From positions 14,140,216 through 14,204,215 of the forward strand of contig CM072888.1 in the NCBI GenBank assembly GCA_037013685.1: a stretch of 64,000 bases of DNA. The letters run 5' to 3'. The notes below the pieces were generated by a model, which saw nothing but the letters and a program-made list of their open reading frames with translations, made no database searches and was not told the origin of the DNA. The translations under genes were made by a program, and so were the position numbers. Each line of letters starts with the position of its first letter. Position 1 is the first letter of the stretch. Source of the stretch: Acridotheres tristis (Eukaryota > Chordata > Aves > Passeriformes > Sturnidae). Below are positions 34,660-48,905 of this stretch, in pieces.

Positions 34660-37600
34660 GTGAGTACAGCCCATGGTTATCTGCAAAGCTGCACAGTAAA
34701 TAGCATTGCTTCCTTTTGCCCTGTGAACTCAAACCTGTCTCCTGCAAATGTGACCTGATAGTACAAATGTAAGATATTTCCATGAGTAATAGAACCCATA
34801 TCTGAAAAGCTACAACTATAGATCTGATTGCTTAGGGTTCATAAGTCAAAAAGGCCCAAAGGGCTTTTGTCTGTTCTCCTCTGATCAAGTATTCACACAT
34901 CATTTTAAGAATTATTTGTTCTATTTTTTTCAACAAAAATTGAAACTGCATGGTATATGCAGTGCTTGAGGGAAGACTGTGCTGACAGATGGATTTTAAG
35001 ACATGGACCAATGTAAGAAGAAGTGATTTTGATTGTCTTCTGTCTAGCTAGATTTCTTTAGAAAAATTTCTGTTTAGTATTTCTGTCATCTCAATACATT
35101 CTAGAGATGAATTTTTAAAAGTCAGACTGTAAGACAATGCTAACAAAACATGTGTTAAAGATTACAGTTACATTATTACAATAAATTAATCAGGACTTAA
35201 AAACATGATCCTATTGTGGCCTGTGCTGTTAAAGAAATGTGCACTTTACAGTACTGTGTCTGGGAACAAGCCCAAAAGGTGTTTCCATATCCACAAGCAG
35301 CAAGGTGAGATGTCTCTATGGGAAGATTTAAAGCTCTTATGCAATAAGTGGTAGCTGGAATTGGTAAAGACTTAGGAGCCCTTAGTAGGGTAGGAGGAGT
35401 AGGCAGGAATTGACAAGGATATATTTATTTCCTACCTGAAAGTTCCCTAATTGTTGTGGATGGGTTGGGACTGAGCACACTGAAGTGATGAAGAATTCAG
35501 TCAGAGTTAAGAGCTTCTTACCTCTGCAACCCCTTTACAGAAGTTCTCAGTGCTAACTTATAACAACTTTACCCAGACAGAATAGAAAAGCATTTCAGCT
35601 GCAAAGAAAAGATCTCTGAAATACATTGTACTTAAATTTCTAGGCCTATATCCAATTCATTCATTTTAGCTGCGATAAATAACTTGTTTTTAATAAACTG
35701 ACCAGCTCAGCAAATGGGCATTAGGGACTTTTTGATGTTACAAGTTGAAAGATAATTCAATTGAGCTTTTGGCTTCTGGTTACAATGAATGCTTCCCATA
35801 TTTGCTAGTGTGGGAATTTGTTGGATATGCAGCCTGCACAGCCTTTCTGTGCCACTTAAAAAGCATAAACCTGAGATACAAACAAAGAGAAATGCACATA
35901 TTGTCCAACTACTCGTTAACCGTCCAGGATGTGCTGTAGGGATGGGCTGACAAATAGTTGAATATAGATTTCAGTGTCTCATGATGTTACCAGCAGGACT
36001 GGTGTGAGAATCCAGAGCTACTTTTGGATCTATCAAAGATAATTCCAATTGGAAAGGTTGAGGACAGTTCAAAGATAACTTGCCCTTCTTCTAGCTGCCA
36101 ACTTTTAAGAGGGTAGCACAGTTGGCTGTTGTCAAACTTGTGTTGAGCTTTACTGAGATGTCCTTAGAGTGACTGCTACCCGTCAGGGCATGAAATGCTG
36201 AGTGCCTGGTTCGGTTTCTCCGGGTGCTTTTCTTATCTTGCCTATTTATCAGCAGAAGAAGACATGCATAAGGAGAGCTTCTTAAAGAGGGGAAGTGAGT
36301 CAGTCTACTAAATTCTGCAAGTTCAAACAGATGGACTTGAAATACCTTGCCAAAAAAAAAAAAAAAAATAACAATCCCCCCCAAACCAAATAAACAGCTG
36401 GAAGTCTTTACTGGTATATGACGCCTTCTCAAAAATAGAATATGATGGAGCAGCCAGTGGAGGATAGAGGCAGTTGGACTGCATTATGAAAACATGTGGT
36501 GTTGCAGTTTGGCTCACTAACCCACATCTGGAGTAATGACAGAAAGGCATTTGGATCACAATTCCTGTGTGAAATGTGCTGACAGCTGCAGAGAGCCAAG
36601 GTGAGGTCAGTATTGTCCACCTGTGAGTAGCTGGGAAGCACAAAGATTTAGCTGTGTCACGGGTGAGGCTTAAATCAGCAAACCCCAGCAAGATGGGGTA
36701 CACAGGCACTTTTTGCTCTCTTACTCCTTATTAACATTTCTAACTGTCACCTATCTGTTGCTGTTCCTCCTGTGAGTATTCCTCGACTTTGCCAGCATAT
36801 ACTTCCATATGACTTTGCTTAAGCAGCCAGAATTGGCAAGGATTCCTCATAGTTCAGTGGCTGAGTGAGATGGTAGAGCCTGCCATCTGTGATGAGAAGA
36901 CACAAAGTGGAGAAGCGAGTGATCTGGAAGTGAGTACGCCAGCGTAAGATGCCAAGATGAGTTTCTTTCATCTAGAGAACTGTGTAGCCATGAAACTGGA
37001 AAAGTGCAGCCAGAGGGAAAATAGAAAATATCCTAAAGCTTAACCTTCGTCAGAAAGGACTTTGCCCAGTGATTGAGGACAATGTGTGTAATTTCTTGCT
37101 ATGAAGCAGGAGTTCCTCCCTCCATACTTTGCACTGGGAGTTGGAGGACATATCTGCTGAAATAGAAGTAATAATAGGGCCACTACTGAAGAGACTCAGC
37201 TGCCATTCTAGAGGAAGGCAGAAAAGAGCTATCCAAGGATGGTGCTGTAATTCACCAGAGGCCAGTGGAGGAGAGGGAAATCCTTGGGATATGACACGAT
37301 GTGGCCTTCAACAGCACCTGCTCACGTCTGTGGCCTAACCTGAAATAGATAAGCCCTGCACCATCTATTTTGCTTAGAGCCAGCAGTGAGCAGTGTCCCA
37401 GTAAGTGAATCTAAGGCATAAGCAGCAAGGCCAACATGCAAACCTGAGCGGATTACAAGATTTTGAAGAGTTACAATAATAATAAAACATTTTTTATTGC
37501 TGTTTTTCTTTCAAATCATTATTAAACCAGTGAGAGGAATGTTGCAATAAATCATGGTGTATTTTTATACAGTGTCAGTCTGTTTGGTATTATGTCACCC

Positions 37601-39152
37601 CTGAGTGGGAGTGTGAGTCTTGGAAGAAGTTAAGTTTTGCACATGTGTGTTGGAGCTGTTTTGGTTTCTCCTGGTCACTTGTTTTTTGGAGTATCCTGCA
37701 TTGTTCAGCTATTGGCATTCACCAAACTGTTCAGGTTTGGGGCAACTTCATGCCTTCCCCTTCAGCACAGCCTAATGTTGACTGCTTATGGATGTGTTCA
37801 AACTTTTGCAGAAATACCAAAATATCCCATTAACTGTCACATATGGAACAGCACAAAATGAATAATGTCCAAAAAACTTAATAGGAAAGTAAAACAATGT
37901 GGTTGCCAAAAGTGTTTCACAATCAAGTCAACTAACTATCAACAAGTTTCCCTGAGGCAGAAGAGATCTAAGAATACAAGTGACTTGGTGGAGACACCTT
38001 GTTCACTCTCTGCAGAAAAAGTGCATGAGGGAAAACACAGGCAAGTGATGCCTTTTGGACAAAAACTTTGGGTATCTGGACTGGGGAGGTCAGCTTGGTG
38101 CAGCTGGCACGTACTTTGAGTCTGGACTACCCACTGTGCAACACCTTGTAAGACCTCATAGAAGGTCCTTTATCCTGAAAAGATTCTTGGATTTTATTCC
38201 TGGGTAAGAAAAGGCTGCAGAAATGGTCTGGCCTCCTTTCCTGTACCTTTGAAACACCCACTATACACCAGACTGTAAAGGATTCTCAGTCTGGGAAAGA
38301 TCAGATTTAAAGTGATTCTCACTTTGCTTAGAAGAAACTGATAGTTTGCATGCAGGTGGAATACATTCCCTTAGAAAGCATTTTTCCAAGAAAGACTGTA
38401 GTTTTCCATTTTGAATCTTTTTATTTACCTCTTGCTGATGTCTGTCTGTACTGCAGACAAGGAATTATTGTTTCTGTTATGATCTTTAATTGAGCAGAAA
38501 ACAAATACTTTGACAAAGATGCCATTTCATTGTTGAAATTAACTTTTTTTTCTGCCGGTTAATTAAAACTAAAGCAGAATATTGTTTTTGGAATCGTGTA
38601 GCTGATAATTTTTGTGCTTTATACTCTTTGGGATGCACCCATTCAGTTTATGAATTGCTTCTTGCTTTAAAAAATGAAATTCATGGAGGCAGTTTCATTC
38701 ATGCAAGGCCATGTCAGAATAGAACTATTCAGCATCTTAACCTAATATTTGAAAAGTTCTGTTTTAAAGATAACTACTGTATGCTTCAGATTATTAAATA
38801 ATGTTTTTTATCTTTCCTGATGGCCCTCTCCAGGCATGACAATGGAATGCAAATTCTTGAAGTGTTAATTTAAATGATCTGTATTGTATTGTGATATAGC
38901 AAATGTAAGATGTTGAAATGTAGCTATAAGCCTTTTGTGTGGTCTTCAGTTTTCACTCTGAAATGCAGTTTTACCAAAGCATGCTGCCTTGTGGTCTGCC
39001 TATTTTTCAGTATGAATTCTGTAAGTGAAACAGATTTTTAACAAGATGGTATTTCTTACAATATTAAGATGTTGAGGTCAAAATTCATATTTGCTACTTC
39101 TTCTGTTAACTGCTGTTTTCTTTTTAAAAAGGCATCTCGTTTTTTCCTGTAG
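34660..39152 (+). other. ZNF827: Intron (4.5 kb)
   Basis: AT-rich intron with an A run at 36352-36368. I recognise no CR1 or other named repeat in it. The part around 38450-38900 is repeat-free and AT-rich. The pyrimidine-rich tract TTTTTTCCTGTAG ends at 39152. Confidence 0.85.
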
Positions 39153-39256
39153 CCCTTTCTTTTCTGAAGACACATTTAGACAATCACCATTCACTTCCAA
39201 CTCAAAAGATCTCCTGCCCAATGAAACTACTCTTCATGGAAGGACGTCTGCACCAG
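39153..39256 (+). CDS. ZNF827: ZNF827 exon: end of the linker
   Basis: This 104-nt exon, phase 2 in and phase 1 out, encodes S-P-F-F-S-E-D-T-F-R-Q-S-P-F-T-S-N-S-K-D followed by L-L-P-N-E-T-T-L-H-G-R-T-S-A-P. It is a Ser/Phe-rich low-complexity segment. No zinc-binding residues are present. It closes the disordered region that separates the two zinc-finger blocks. The donor is CCAG|GTCAGA, weaker than most in this gene, and it opens the longest internal intron of the window (18.4 kb). Sequence and position match ZNF827. The open frame that starts at 39091 is intron read-through and does not mark a start codon. Confidence 0.94.
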
Positions 39257-42200
39257 GTCAGATATCTTTTTCTTTCATTACTTCCAGTTAACAATTTAAA
39301 TTTCTAAAATTTTCTTACTGTCAACTTCACCACCTGACCAATGCTTTTAAAATATGGTTTGCTTTGTCAAAAGGCAGCTATTTCTCCATTGTAGTAAGTG
39401 CTTATTATTTAGAAGAATAAGAGAGAAGATAAATATTGTTGGAGCATTTGTGTTAATAGTATTTAGGCTGCTGTTTCTATGAATTGTGCAATAGTCTACA
39501 GCAGATGAAATTTAGCAATATCAAGAGAAGTGAGGGCGTTTTTTGTGTGTGTGTGTCTGCCACTGTACTAATGCTGAATTACTGCCTGCTATTTTCCTGT
39601 TCCTGGCCATTTCTATCTCCATTTCTGGAGTACAGACAAAATGTTTGCAGGACATGTACCGGGGTGGCCGAGCTTGGCAATACAATTTTTCTGTCTTTAA
39701 CAGTAATTTAGAACCTTTCTGGAAGGATGTGGAGTTCTTCAAATGTACTGATAGGCCACAGTGTCTGTGGGTGCCTTCCCACTCATTTTCTGAACTAGCT
39801 GACAGGCATCTTATGTCCAGATATAGCTTGGGTTATATTCTGCATGAAAATGGAAAATATGGGCATGTAATAATACTATTCAAGGTCGCACTGAACACAT
39901 GCAAAAACTTGATATGTGCCTTCGCTGTCCTGCCACAAAATAACTCGTTTGCTAGTTCACTGCTATCTGTTCTTAAATTAATAGCTCTGGGGTTCTAAAG
40001 GTCAGTAATTACAGAGTCAGCTATAGGGGGGGTTATTCACCTTTTCTTAGCAATCAATAAACTTTTGGGCACGTTACTGCTAATTTTCGGCTATAGACTG
40101 TCATTTAATTTACAACTTAACAGACCCTTCATTTTTTTTAATGCTTGAATAGTCATTTGACAGCTTGTGAAGTGGCAGATGAGGGTGAGAGTTAGATGCT
40201 GTATGAGGGTAAATATGCATAGCAAGAAGGAAAAAATTGTAGGATAAGGACAAGGGTCTCTAGGCTGTGCCACAGACACGCTTGTGCAAGGAAGCAGTGG
40301 ATTCTGTACCTCTGAGTCAGAACAACCAGATCAGGTGTGGTGCTTTAAAGTATTAAAATGTAAACCAGGTTAGCACTTTGAACCCTGGCTTTTGACCTTG
40401 GTATAACATGGAATATTCATATGCCCAGATGAAAGATGAGAATTCACAGACTCCTCAGGCAGGGCTCAATACCTCAGAGGACATGGCCTCTAGCAGCAAG
40501 ACTCTTACATCATACCAAGATAAATGCAGAAGAATTTTAATTCTCTCTAAGACTTCACTTTCAGTGAGGCCACTAGAAGCATGGGTGGATTTTGGTGACA
40601 TATTTGATCTTCTTCTTAAAAGATGTAAACTGTCTTGTTGGTTAGGTCATCCCAGAGTGTTAAATTGACTTCTGAGGAACTGGCTTTTTATATGTTTGTG
40701 CTGCTCCATAATCTGTTTTGTGGAGCTTTGATAGGTCTGTGTATTATAATACATGTTGCTCTATGGTTATAAAACTCTGATATATAATAGTAGCAAGTGT
40801 GCTGAAAATTTTAAAATGCCAGTTTCTGCTATGTTTTTATTTTTGGAACACGTCTTATAATTCCAAATATGTTGTTTTTTCTCAGCTTCACAGCAAATTC
40901 TTGGGCCTGAAGTGCAACTTCACAGTTAGCACCAAGAGTGTGATTTAAATATGTAATCAATTACAAATACTATATTCATGTAAAAGAGCAGCAGAATACC
41001 TACAGGTAAAATTCCTGTTCATTTCAGCCTTGCAAGAAGAAATAGTCTATGTAGTATAATGGATAGCTCTGAAAACATTTTATCCCTTCAAAGAGCAGCA
41101 TTAAAGAAAGAAAAAAAAAAACCATTCTGAAAGACCTGCAGAAAGTGTTATAGAAAATATTGTGGAAGTGTGTATGTGGTCTCCTACATAAAAATGCTTT
41201 CACTTGAGATTTGTTTTGGGGTTACTCCATCCCTGAAACAGGACAGTAAGAACTAGAAAAGAGCAGCATAAGAAAATGATGAGAAATTCCCAGTCCAGTG
41301 GCCCTAGTGGAACCCCATGTGCACCTCTTCTCAAGTGAGCACCAAAATGGGTGGCTGCATCCCCAGACTCATGCCAGCTTTCTGTCTGCAGACTTTTTGG
41401 CACCCTAGCTGCAGAGGAATTGGGAAAAGTGACAGGAGCATAGGATATTTCATGTGTCAAATTCAATTCTTTTCTGTACTAGGTAACATTATGCAATCTT
41501 ACTCGTTACTAAGCTCCATCTTAAAACCCATCATCCTTATTAATTTTATGAGGATGCTGCTTCAGAAGCCCATCCCTTTGAAGAATTGGGACCACTCTCT
41601 TTCCAGCTTGAATTTGTTCACAGCAAGTTCTACTTTTGTTATTGCACCAGTGCTGTCCTTCAACTTTGATAATTCTTCCTTGTAATGTTCACCATCTGAT
41701 GTGCCATCTTACATTCCTCTAATCCTGCCTTGATTTTGGGAGAGTGAGCCAGCCAGTGTCTTTTTAGTCTCTTTTAGCATGATAGTGTTTCCATTTCCTA
41801 TCCCATTTCTGCCTCTGTTTAGGGGCATTAATTTCTGCAAATACAAGTAGTCAGAGCTGTATGTGCCCTTTCACAGGAGGTTTTACCCCTGACTTTTTCA
41901 GCAGCCTGCAATCTTCTGAGTGCATATTGGAAATGCCTCTCCTGATTAACCACAGCCTTTGTAACTAGAACACGCTGGTGTCTCTCTTGCTGGTCAAACA
42001 GTAATGTGTTTTTCTTTTCCTTTATAATTTCAGCTGATGATTTCAGCATGCAGCAGAAATTCTTGTTCCTACACTCTTAGGCATCTGACCTTGTAATTTG
42101 AATTGTTTCACTTGTTATTCTAGCTCTCGAGATTATTTCTTCAGTACTCTGAAATTTCTGCATATGGCTATTGCTTTCATTAATGCAACTCTGGTTTGTT

Positions 42201-45141
42201 TGAGGGTTGTGTGTGTGTTGAAACTGTTAAAGAGGATTTTTAAGTACATTGGGTCCAAAGTTCAGTCCTTGAGACTTAAGCTTAGTGGCCCCCTCAGAGC
42301 AAACCACTTCACTTTATTGTCAGTTTATAAGAAAATTGCAAATTCGTGTATTTAAGTGTCAGAGCTTTCTTTGTAGGACATTGAGTAGATAAGATCCCCC
42401 AAGGAGCATGAAATGATTGGGAAAGAATATTAAAAGATGTTTGAACACAATGCACAGATCAGGGCATTTAGTGGAGAGGAAAAGAAATCCTAAATAAATA
42501 ATGATACTTGACTTGAAAAAAGGGTGGGGTATTCCTAATCAGCAGCAGTGTCACAGGCAGGAGAGTTGATTGTATTTCAGGTATCCAAGGAAATAACAAT
42601 GAACTCTCCAACAGCTGTCAGAAAGGGACTCATCAGACCCACAGAAGTCATGGTATCTCCCAGATAATCTATGGTGAATTCCTAATACTCTGAGAAGAGA
42701 AGACAAAGTTTCCTAGGGTATATATAGTTCAAATTTACTGATTAGATTTGGGGAATTGCTTCTCTCACTTTCTAAGGTATTTTCTATGTTAATAACCATA
42801 TTATATTGCACTTTTCTGTAGTAGTCTTACTGTCCAAAATAACTTTATTTTTACTCAAAAATGGAAATAAAGTAGTTTTGCTATCTACATAAACCAAACA
42901 CACTTTGCTCAAAAATTGCCATAGTATCAAAGTAATATCTAATACAAAGTCATATCCAAACCAGTTCAATAATTTCAGCTGCTCCCTATAAGAATGTGGC
43001 CTCTTTTAATCTAGCAAAAGGTAGGGAGAAGAAATTAAAATTTTTATTTCAAACAGTCACTTTAAAAAAGGACATTTTCATCTTCTGTTTTATAAGATTC
43101 TTCTTTTGACAGAATAATTTTATGTCAGACTATATAGTTCAGTTCAGATCACTGGATAAATTAAAAACTTGATCTTATGCTGCTGTTCCTGACCCTAAGT
43201 CAGTCTTTAATGTACTTTAATAGTTTTCCACCATCTCATTGACTCGTTCTGTAAATCAAACCTGCCTTCATGGAAGCCAGATGAGTGATACTCACTATTC
43301 CTTTTCTGGATGGTTCATTAATATTGGTGAAAACCTCAGCCATGGCTTTTTGGAGTTCTTTTCTCCATGTATATCTATCTGTGTGTAGTATAATAATATT
43401 TCATTATTTTCTCTCCTGTTTACCAAGGACCTGGTATTCTCCTTCATCTGCACTGAAAGTGCCAAATATTGAAACAATCCCATCTGTAGTAGATTAATTT
43501 TTTTTTTTAATTCATCTTCTTGTGACAATTTAGTACTACTTGCTGCACTATAATTTTGATGGTGGCAAATTAATTTTACATGGCTAAAATAAACTTTAGG
43601 AACTGGAGGATGTAGGTCTTAAGGAGTTGTAGTCCAGGAACAGCCCTCTCTTTTTAAATTTTGCCACAGTTTAATTTACTGGTTGTTGGTTTGTTTCAGT
43701 GAAATAAAGCCAGTAAAGCTTCTGTGCTCCAGTACTGTTTTGAAATGCATCAGAGCCTCCTCTGCCATGTGTGTCCACACTTTGCACTGACCTGTAAGAT
43801 TACAGAAAGGCTGTGCTTCCTCTTCAGGATTGTCCAGATTCAGCAGCATGGTGCTTAGTTCAGTAGAAATTTGGAAACGTAGTACAAAAATTTTGCATTT
43901 TGGCAGTGTCAGTTGTTCTTTTATTGATGATGTAATGAGTGGGATCAACCCATTTTTATGTTTATTGAGCTAAGGTAATACATGTAACAAAGATTCTAGT
44001 ATGGAGCTCCAGGACTATTCTGCAAACAGGTTTCTCCTGTTACTGTTCATACTCACACTGTCCTTTTCTCTAGAGCAGTAATTCCACAGTAACTTCAATA
44101 ACACAAAAAGGTGAAAACCTGCCTGCTCCCAGGGCCTCATCTTTGCACATTCTGCTCCCAGCAGTACCAACACCTGTGTGGTCACATCAGGGAAGTAGTG
44201 AACTCATCTCCTTTTTTTCACTAACAGTTTTTGGGAATGTTGGGATGTGAGCAGAGTGAAGGGAGGCTGTATCCTTCAACCGTGTGAAATTTCAGCATTT
44301 GTGTGAGACTGGCGTGCCCATGAGCACACTTAATCTTGTTTATTTTTCTCTGTTACTGTAGCTGGAAAATACCTCCTGAGGGTTTAGAATTTTAGCTTGA
44401 ATATGACAAATAATCATATTTGTGTGGTGGTGTTGTGCAGATATTACATTCTTTAGTGTGAATTTGCATGTATCTTCCTGCCTAATTCCTTTTTGCAGAT
44501 GCTTTTAGGTCAGTATAGCTCTTGATGTTGTAATTTTCCGTGACTCCAGGCATCTAGAAAGTAGATAGCAAGAGTTCTTTTGGTCTGTCCACCAGAGGTG
44601 CTCATATCCACTATTTTCTGGCAGTATTTGTGCTCTGTTCTGGCTTCCTGTGCTCTGCAGCAATGCAATCTTCTACAGCAACCTGCTCTGAATTTTGGGT
44701 CATCACCATGAGACCACTGTAAGCACACTGAGAAACGGACACCTTGAGGGTTTGATTTCTGTGTGTGGGATCACTGCCATTTCTGTCACCCTGGAAAATA
44801 CCCTTAGGCCTTAGGGGACTATGAAACACACAAACCCTGTGAATTTCCATTGAAGTGACCAGCAGTGAAATGTTGGCATTTAAATTGCCCTCGTGTAGCT
44901 TCCCTGCTATGTACCCATGGAGTTAATTAGAATGATTCACACCTTCTTACAGTTGTTTGCTTACATCTGCCAAAAAGCCTCTAACTCCACATTGTGGGTA
45001 ATCCTATTTAATGTAGGAAGGCTTTCTTAAAATGTTCAAATGTTAGAATTTGTAAATGAAAGCCAGGGCTTAAGAGCATGATTACAAGCAATCGATTCTG
45101 AATTCATTCGGGACAGCAGAACCTGTGGATTATTACTTTTG

Positions 45142-45555
45142 AGAGAATCACAGAATGGCTGAGATATGAAGTCTAGTTCTAGTCCCTTCCTTAGAGCAGA
45201 GTCATCTTGCTGCTCAAGGCTATGTCCAATCAGGTTCTCAATATGTCCAGGAATGGAGACTCTGGACAATCTCTGAACCAACTGTGCCAATTTTTGTCCT
45301 TGATTACCATAAGAAAAACTGTTTTCTTATGTTTAAATGGATTTTCCTGTGTTTTAATTTGTGCCCTTGCCTTTTCTCCACTGGAATCACTAAGAAGAAC
45401 CTGACTTCATCTTATTTGCCCCTATCAGGTATTTATGCAGGTTGGAAAGTCACCTTTTTGCCAAGCTGAGCAGTCCTAGTTCTCTCAGGCTCTTCTTGTA
45501 TGACAGCTGCTCCATTCCCTTAATCATGCTTGCTGGACTTCAGACTTTTTTGAAA
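45142..45555 (-). mobile_element. CR1 LINE 3' fragment, reverse orientation
   Basis: The plus strand opens with GAATCACAGAATGGCTGAGA, the complement of a CR1 3' end. It continues through a TGTCCAGGAATGGAGACTC block, a TTGTGCCCTTGCCTTTTCTC block and GAGCAGTCCTAGTTCTCTCA. It is moderately diverged and 5'-truncated, with no intact frame. Confidence 0.75.
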
Positions 45556-48019
45556 GCCTAAAAGAATATTTCAAGACCCTGGCAGCTGTTTCCGTCCCTG
45601 TGACGGAACAGCAATTTTTATTGCCAGTGTAATTGCAGAGAGGGGAGTGCATGTGCATGTGAATTGACTTATGTAGTGCTTTTCCCCCCCTTGCTTTATC
45701 CCATTATTGGTGCTTATGATCATTTTTATCTGCTTTCAGTTTTGCTCTGAATTATGAGCTCTGCCTATCCAAGACATTGGATACCCCCTTCAGTTTCCTG
45801 CTGATGAGAGTCCCTGACCCCTGTTGGCTTCCTGTCAGGGTGGAAAAGTGAGAGTGGCACTTAATTCACTACCAGGAAGGCATGTTCCATCAGGCACTTG
45901 GTCCTGCTGTTCATTTCTGTCTTAGGATTTCTGTGAAATGTGCTTGGGGAAAGTGGGGCTGGAAGCAGATGCCACACAGTTATGTGCAGGGCACAACTGT
46001 AGGTACTCCCTAAGCTGTGCAAAGTCTGCCTCTCTCAGACCTCAAAAGCACCCTTTTAATTTTATTTTTCTTCTGGTACTTGTCTGGGAGTAAGATTCAA
46101 CCAAATACTCTTCTTTGTTTGTATGTGTGTGTACGCATGGGTGTAAATGTGTATGGCTGTGTAAAAATCCATGCAGGTGCATGAGAAAGGATACTGGAGG
46201 GATGTCCCTCTGACAAATCCAACCTGTGTGACAGCTTCATAGATGGTAGAAAAGCTTTTCTTGTGACAGAATGGCTGATGGATTTTAGTAACTGATTTGA
46301 GTTCTTCTCTCCAACATGGTAATTCTTCCCACAAAGAGAGTGTCTTGTGGGTACAAGTGACTGGTGTGAGCTCTCTGGAAGGCCTGGGACTGCCAGCCAC
46401 TGAGGTGGCTCTCTGCAGTCTGATAGCAGGAGACAGATAGCTGGCAACTTGTGGAAACTCATTCTAGGAAAGTGAGATAGTTGAACTGCTGTAGAAGTGG
46501 GCTGTACTTAGCATAGTTCTCCAAAGCAAGACAGATTTTGCAGAATTTGTTCAACATAATTCAGTGCTAAACTGCCTGATAGTGGCTCTGGCACGTTTTC
46601 CATCTCCTGCATCCTGTCTTCAGATTCCCATGACCGTCTGCCTGCGTGCAGCCTTCTCTCCCTGTGCACTCAGCTGCCTTGACAACCACTTTGCACCACA
46701 GCCATCCATCGAGCACAGGAGTGAACCTTTCTGGTTCATTCCATGGGATTGTAACCAAGGTGGCCTCAACTGACTACAGAGTTTTCTGGATGTGCTCCCA
46801 AGCAGGTTTGCATCTTCTGCACGTGTGGTGCAGCAATAGAGGCTGTGTCCTGAGCAGCCACACAGTTTTCAAAAGTAGTAGAGTCCCTTTCAGAGCTGAA
46901 AATACCATTTATTATGCAGAACAAACCATTTCAAATCAGCAAATGGCCTCTTGCTCAAGCATTTGTAAGGTGTGTTCTCTGGCTAAAGCAGGACAAGTGA
47001 AATGTGCAGCACATGCATCATTGTACATGTCTTAGTTTTTCTTAACCGTCAGTTTTTACTGGGCAGGGAATGTGATCATATCCTTCTGAGCATCCCATGA
47101 AACTCCTGGTGAATTGGCCAGTCTCTCAATACAGGCTAAATAGCAGGACTTGGCACAAATTGATGTGACCACATAGATTTCACTTCTTTTCCCTGGGAAG
47201 TCACTGCACTGATTATTTTGCCAATTGTTTACAGGACCTTCAAGGTGAAAGGTGTTAATTAAAACAAGCAGAAAGAGTTCAGGTCCGTGACTAATGGATG
47301 TCTTGAAAGTTACTTGACATCTATCTGAAAACTTGTGTTTCTTGTTTTACTGTGGGCTGCCTTTACACAGGGTAAATTTTATTTTCCAATATCATGCAGT
47401 GTTCTCATACAGGCAAAAATACTCATTGACATCTCTTACTATTTTGGAAACTCTTATTGTTTAACTTACCATAATAAGTTTGCTGAGTAATATTTACTCA
47501 ACAGCAAGTGATTTTTGAAAAAGTAAAATCACTGTTGCCATAAATATTCTTAACCAGATAATAGCAGTGGAGGTCAAATTTGGGAACGATTTTTTGAGCA
47601 GCTACAATCATTGGAAGTAATTAGTGAGAAATGTGGGACTTTATCTACCATATATTATTCTGGGAAGTGAACTTGGAACACGGGGCTGCCCAGCAAGTTC
47701 TTGGGAGCTGTCTTTTGATGCAGGTGATAGAAGACAGCTTGGAGGAGAATGACACGAAGTTGTAGAACTGGTTTTGGTAAAGGAAGAAGGGAAAACAGCA
47801 AAGTAAAGCCTGGACAGCTGGAACCAGCTTGGAGATACATATGGAAAAAAGCCTAACAATAGTTAATGACCTCTGGGCTTGAGTGAGGTTTCCCACAAAA
47901 TGCCCGTAGTAAGCAGGGAAACCCAGGGTAGGTACAGCTCTAATTAAGGGTGAAATGTAGCTGTCAAAGCCCAGGGACCAGGTGAGGTCTGCAAGAGGCT
48001 GTGCTTGCTCTGGCATTCA

Positions 48020-48905
48020 TTCATTTTATTAACGTTGTGGATGATGGAGGAGAAAGGGTGTTTATTAAATGTCTGGGGCACACCTTGCAAGGAGGTGCTA
48101 TAAGCATTTCAGAGGACAGAACTAGAGTTCAGACTTACCTTGAGGAACTGAAGAAACTGTGAAAAATAGCAGCCAGTGCAGTGAGATCAAAGTTCTGTGC
48201 CTGGGGGAATGGTGAGTGCCATGAAGAAAGTGGAGGGAAGAATGCCCAGGCAGGGATCTGGATTAGTGTTGGTCAGACACTGTGTTTAGAGCTGGCATTG
48301 CAGAAAGAATAAACATCTGGCTCAGGTGTTGGGAATGTTGTCTGTGGGCACGTGGTAGTTCTGCTCTGCAGCTGGAGCCCTGAGTTCAGTTTTGGGCTCT
48401 GTAATCCAAGAACAATGTGGAGGAGACAACGGTGGTCAGAGGCTTAAAACACATGAGCTCTGCATGAAGGTTGAACAATTTTACCAATTTGTTTAGTCTG
48501 GAGAAGAAAAGAGGGGAGATAAGATAATGGCATTCAGATATGTAAAATGACAGCTTTGAGAGGAAAATAATAAGCCTTGCCTGTGTTCATATGAGTCAAA
48601 TAAGGAATAACAGGCTTAAATGACAGCAGAGGAGATTGCAGCTAAACCCCAAGTGAAACTTTCTAGCAGTGGGATGTGGAACTAAACACCAAGTGAAATT
48701 TTCTAGCAGTGGAGTCTTTTTGCACTGGCACAACTGTCAAAGGAGCCTCTGGAGCCGCTGTCACAGGAGGGTTTCTCAAAAAGAAAGAGTAAGAAAAGCA
48801 CCTGTTGGGACTCATGCTAAGTTTGGTGCGTGACTGATGTGCCTGTGGGTGAGGGAGAGACAAGCTGGCCTCCTGGGGTCCCTTCCAGCTCTAATTCTGG
48901 GATAT
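48020..48905 (+). mobile_element. Old CR1 LINE fragment, forward orientation, non-chicken-type subfamily
   Basis: The sense strand shows blocks of an older reptile/turtle-like CR1: GTGGATGATGGAGGAGAAAG, GGACAGAACTAGAGTTCAGA, GTTTAGTCTGGAGAAGAAAA and finally GGTCCCTTCCAGCTCTAATT at the 3' end near 48900. About 880 bp are recognisable and the 5' limit could extend to about 47640. A 40-bp-period duplication sits at 48642-48712. The reading frame is broken throughout. Confidence 0.65.
48642..48712 (+). repeat. Two 31-bp direct repeats at 40-bp spacing inside the CR1 copy
   Basis: The unit CTAAACCCCAAGTGAAACTT... at 48642-48672 recurs as CTAAACACCAAGTGAAATTT... at 48682-48712, with two differences. 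It is an internal tandem duplication within the old LINE. Confidence 0.9.

Noticed and set aside
39543..39998. 151-codon plus-strand open frame
   Set aside because: It starts inside a TG repeat, has no recognisable domain or coding texture and lies wholly within an intron. Length alone is not unusual in 64 kb.
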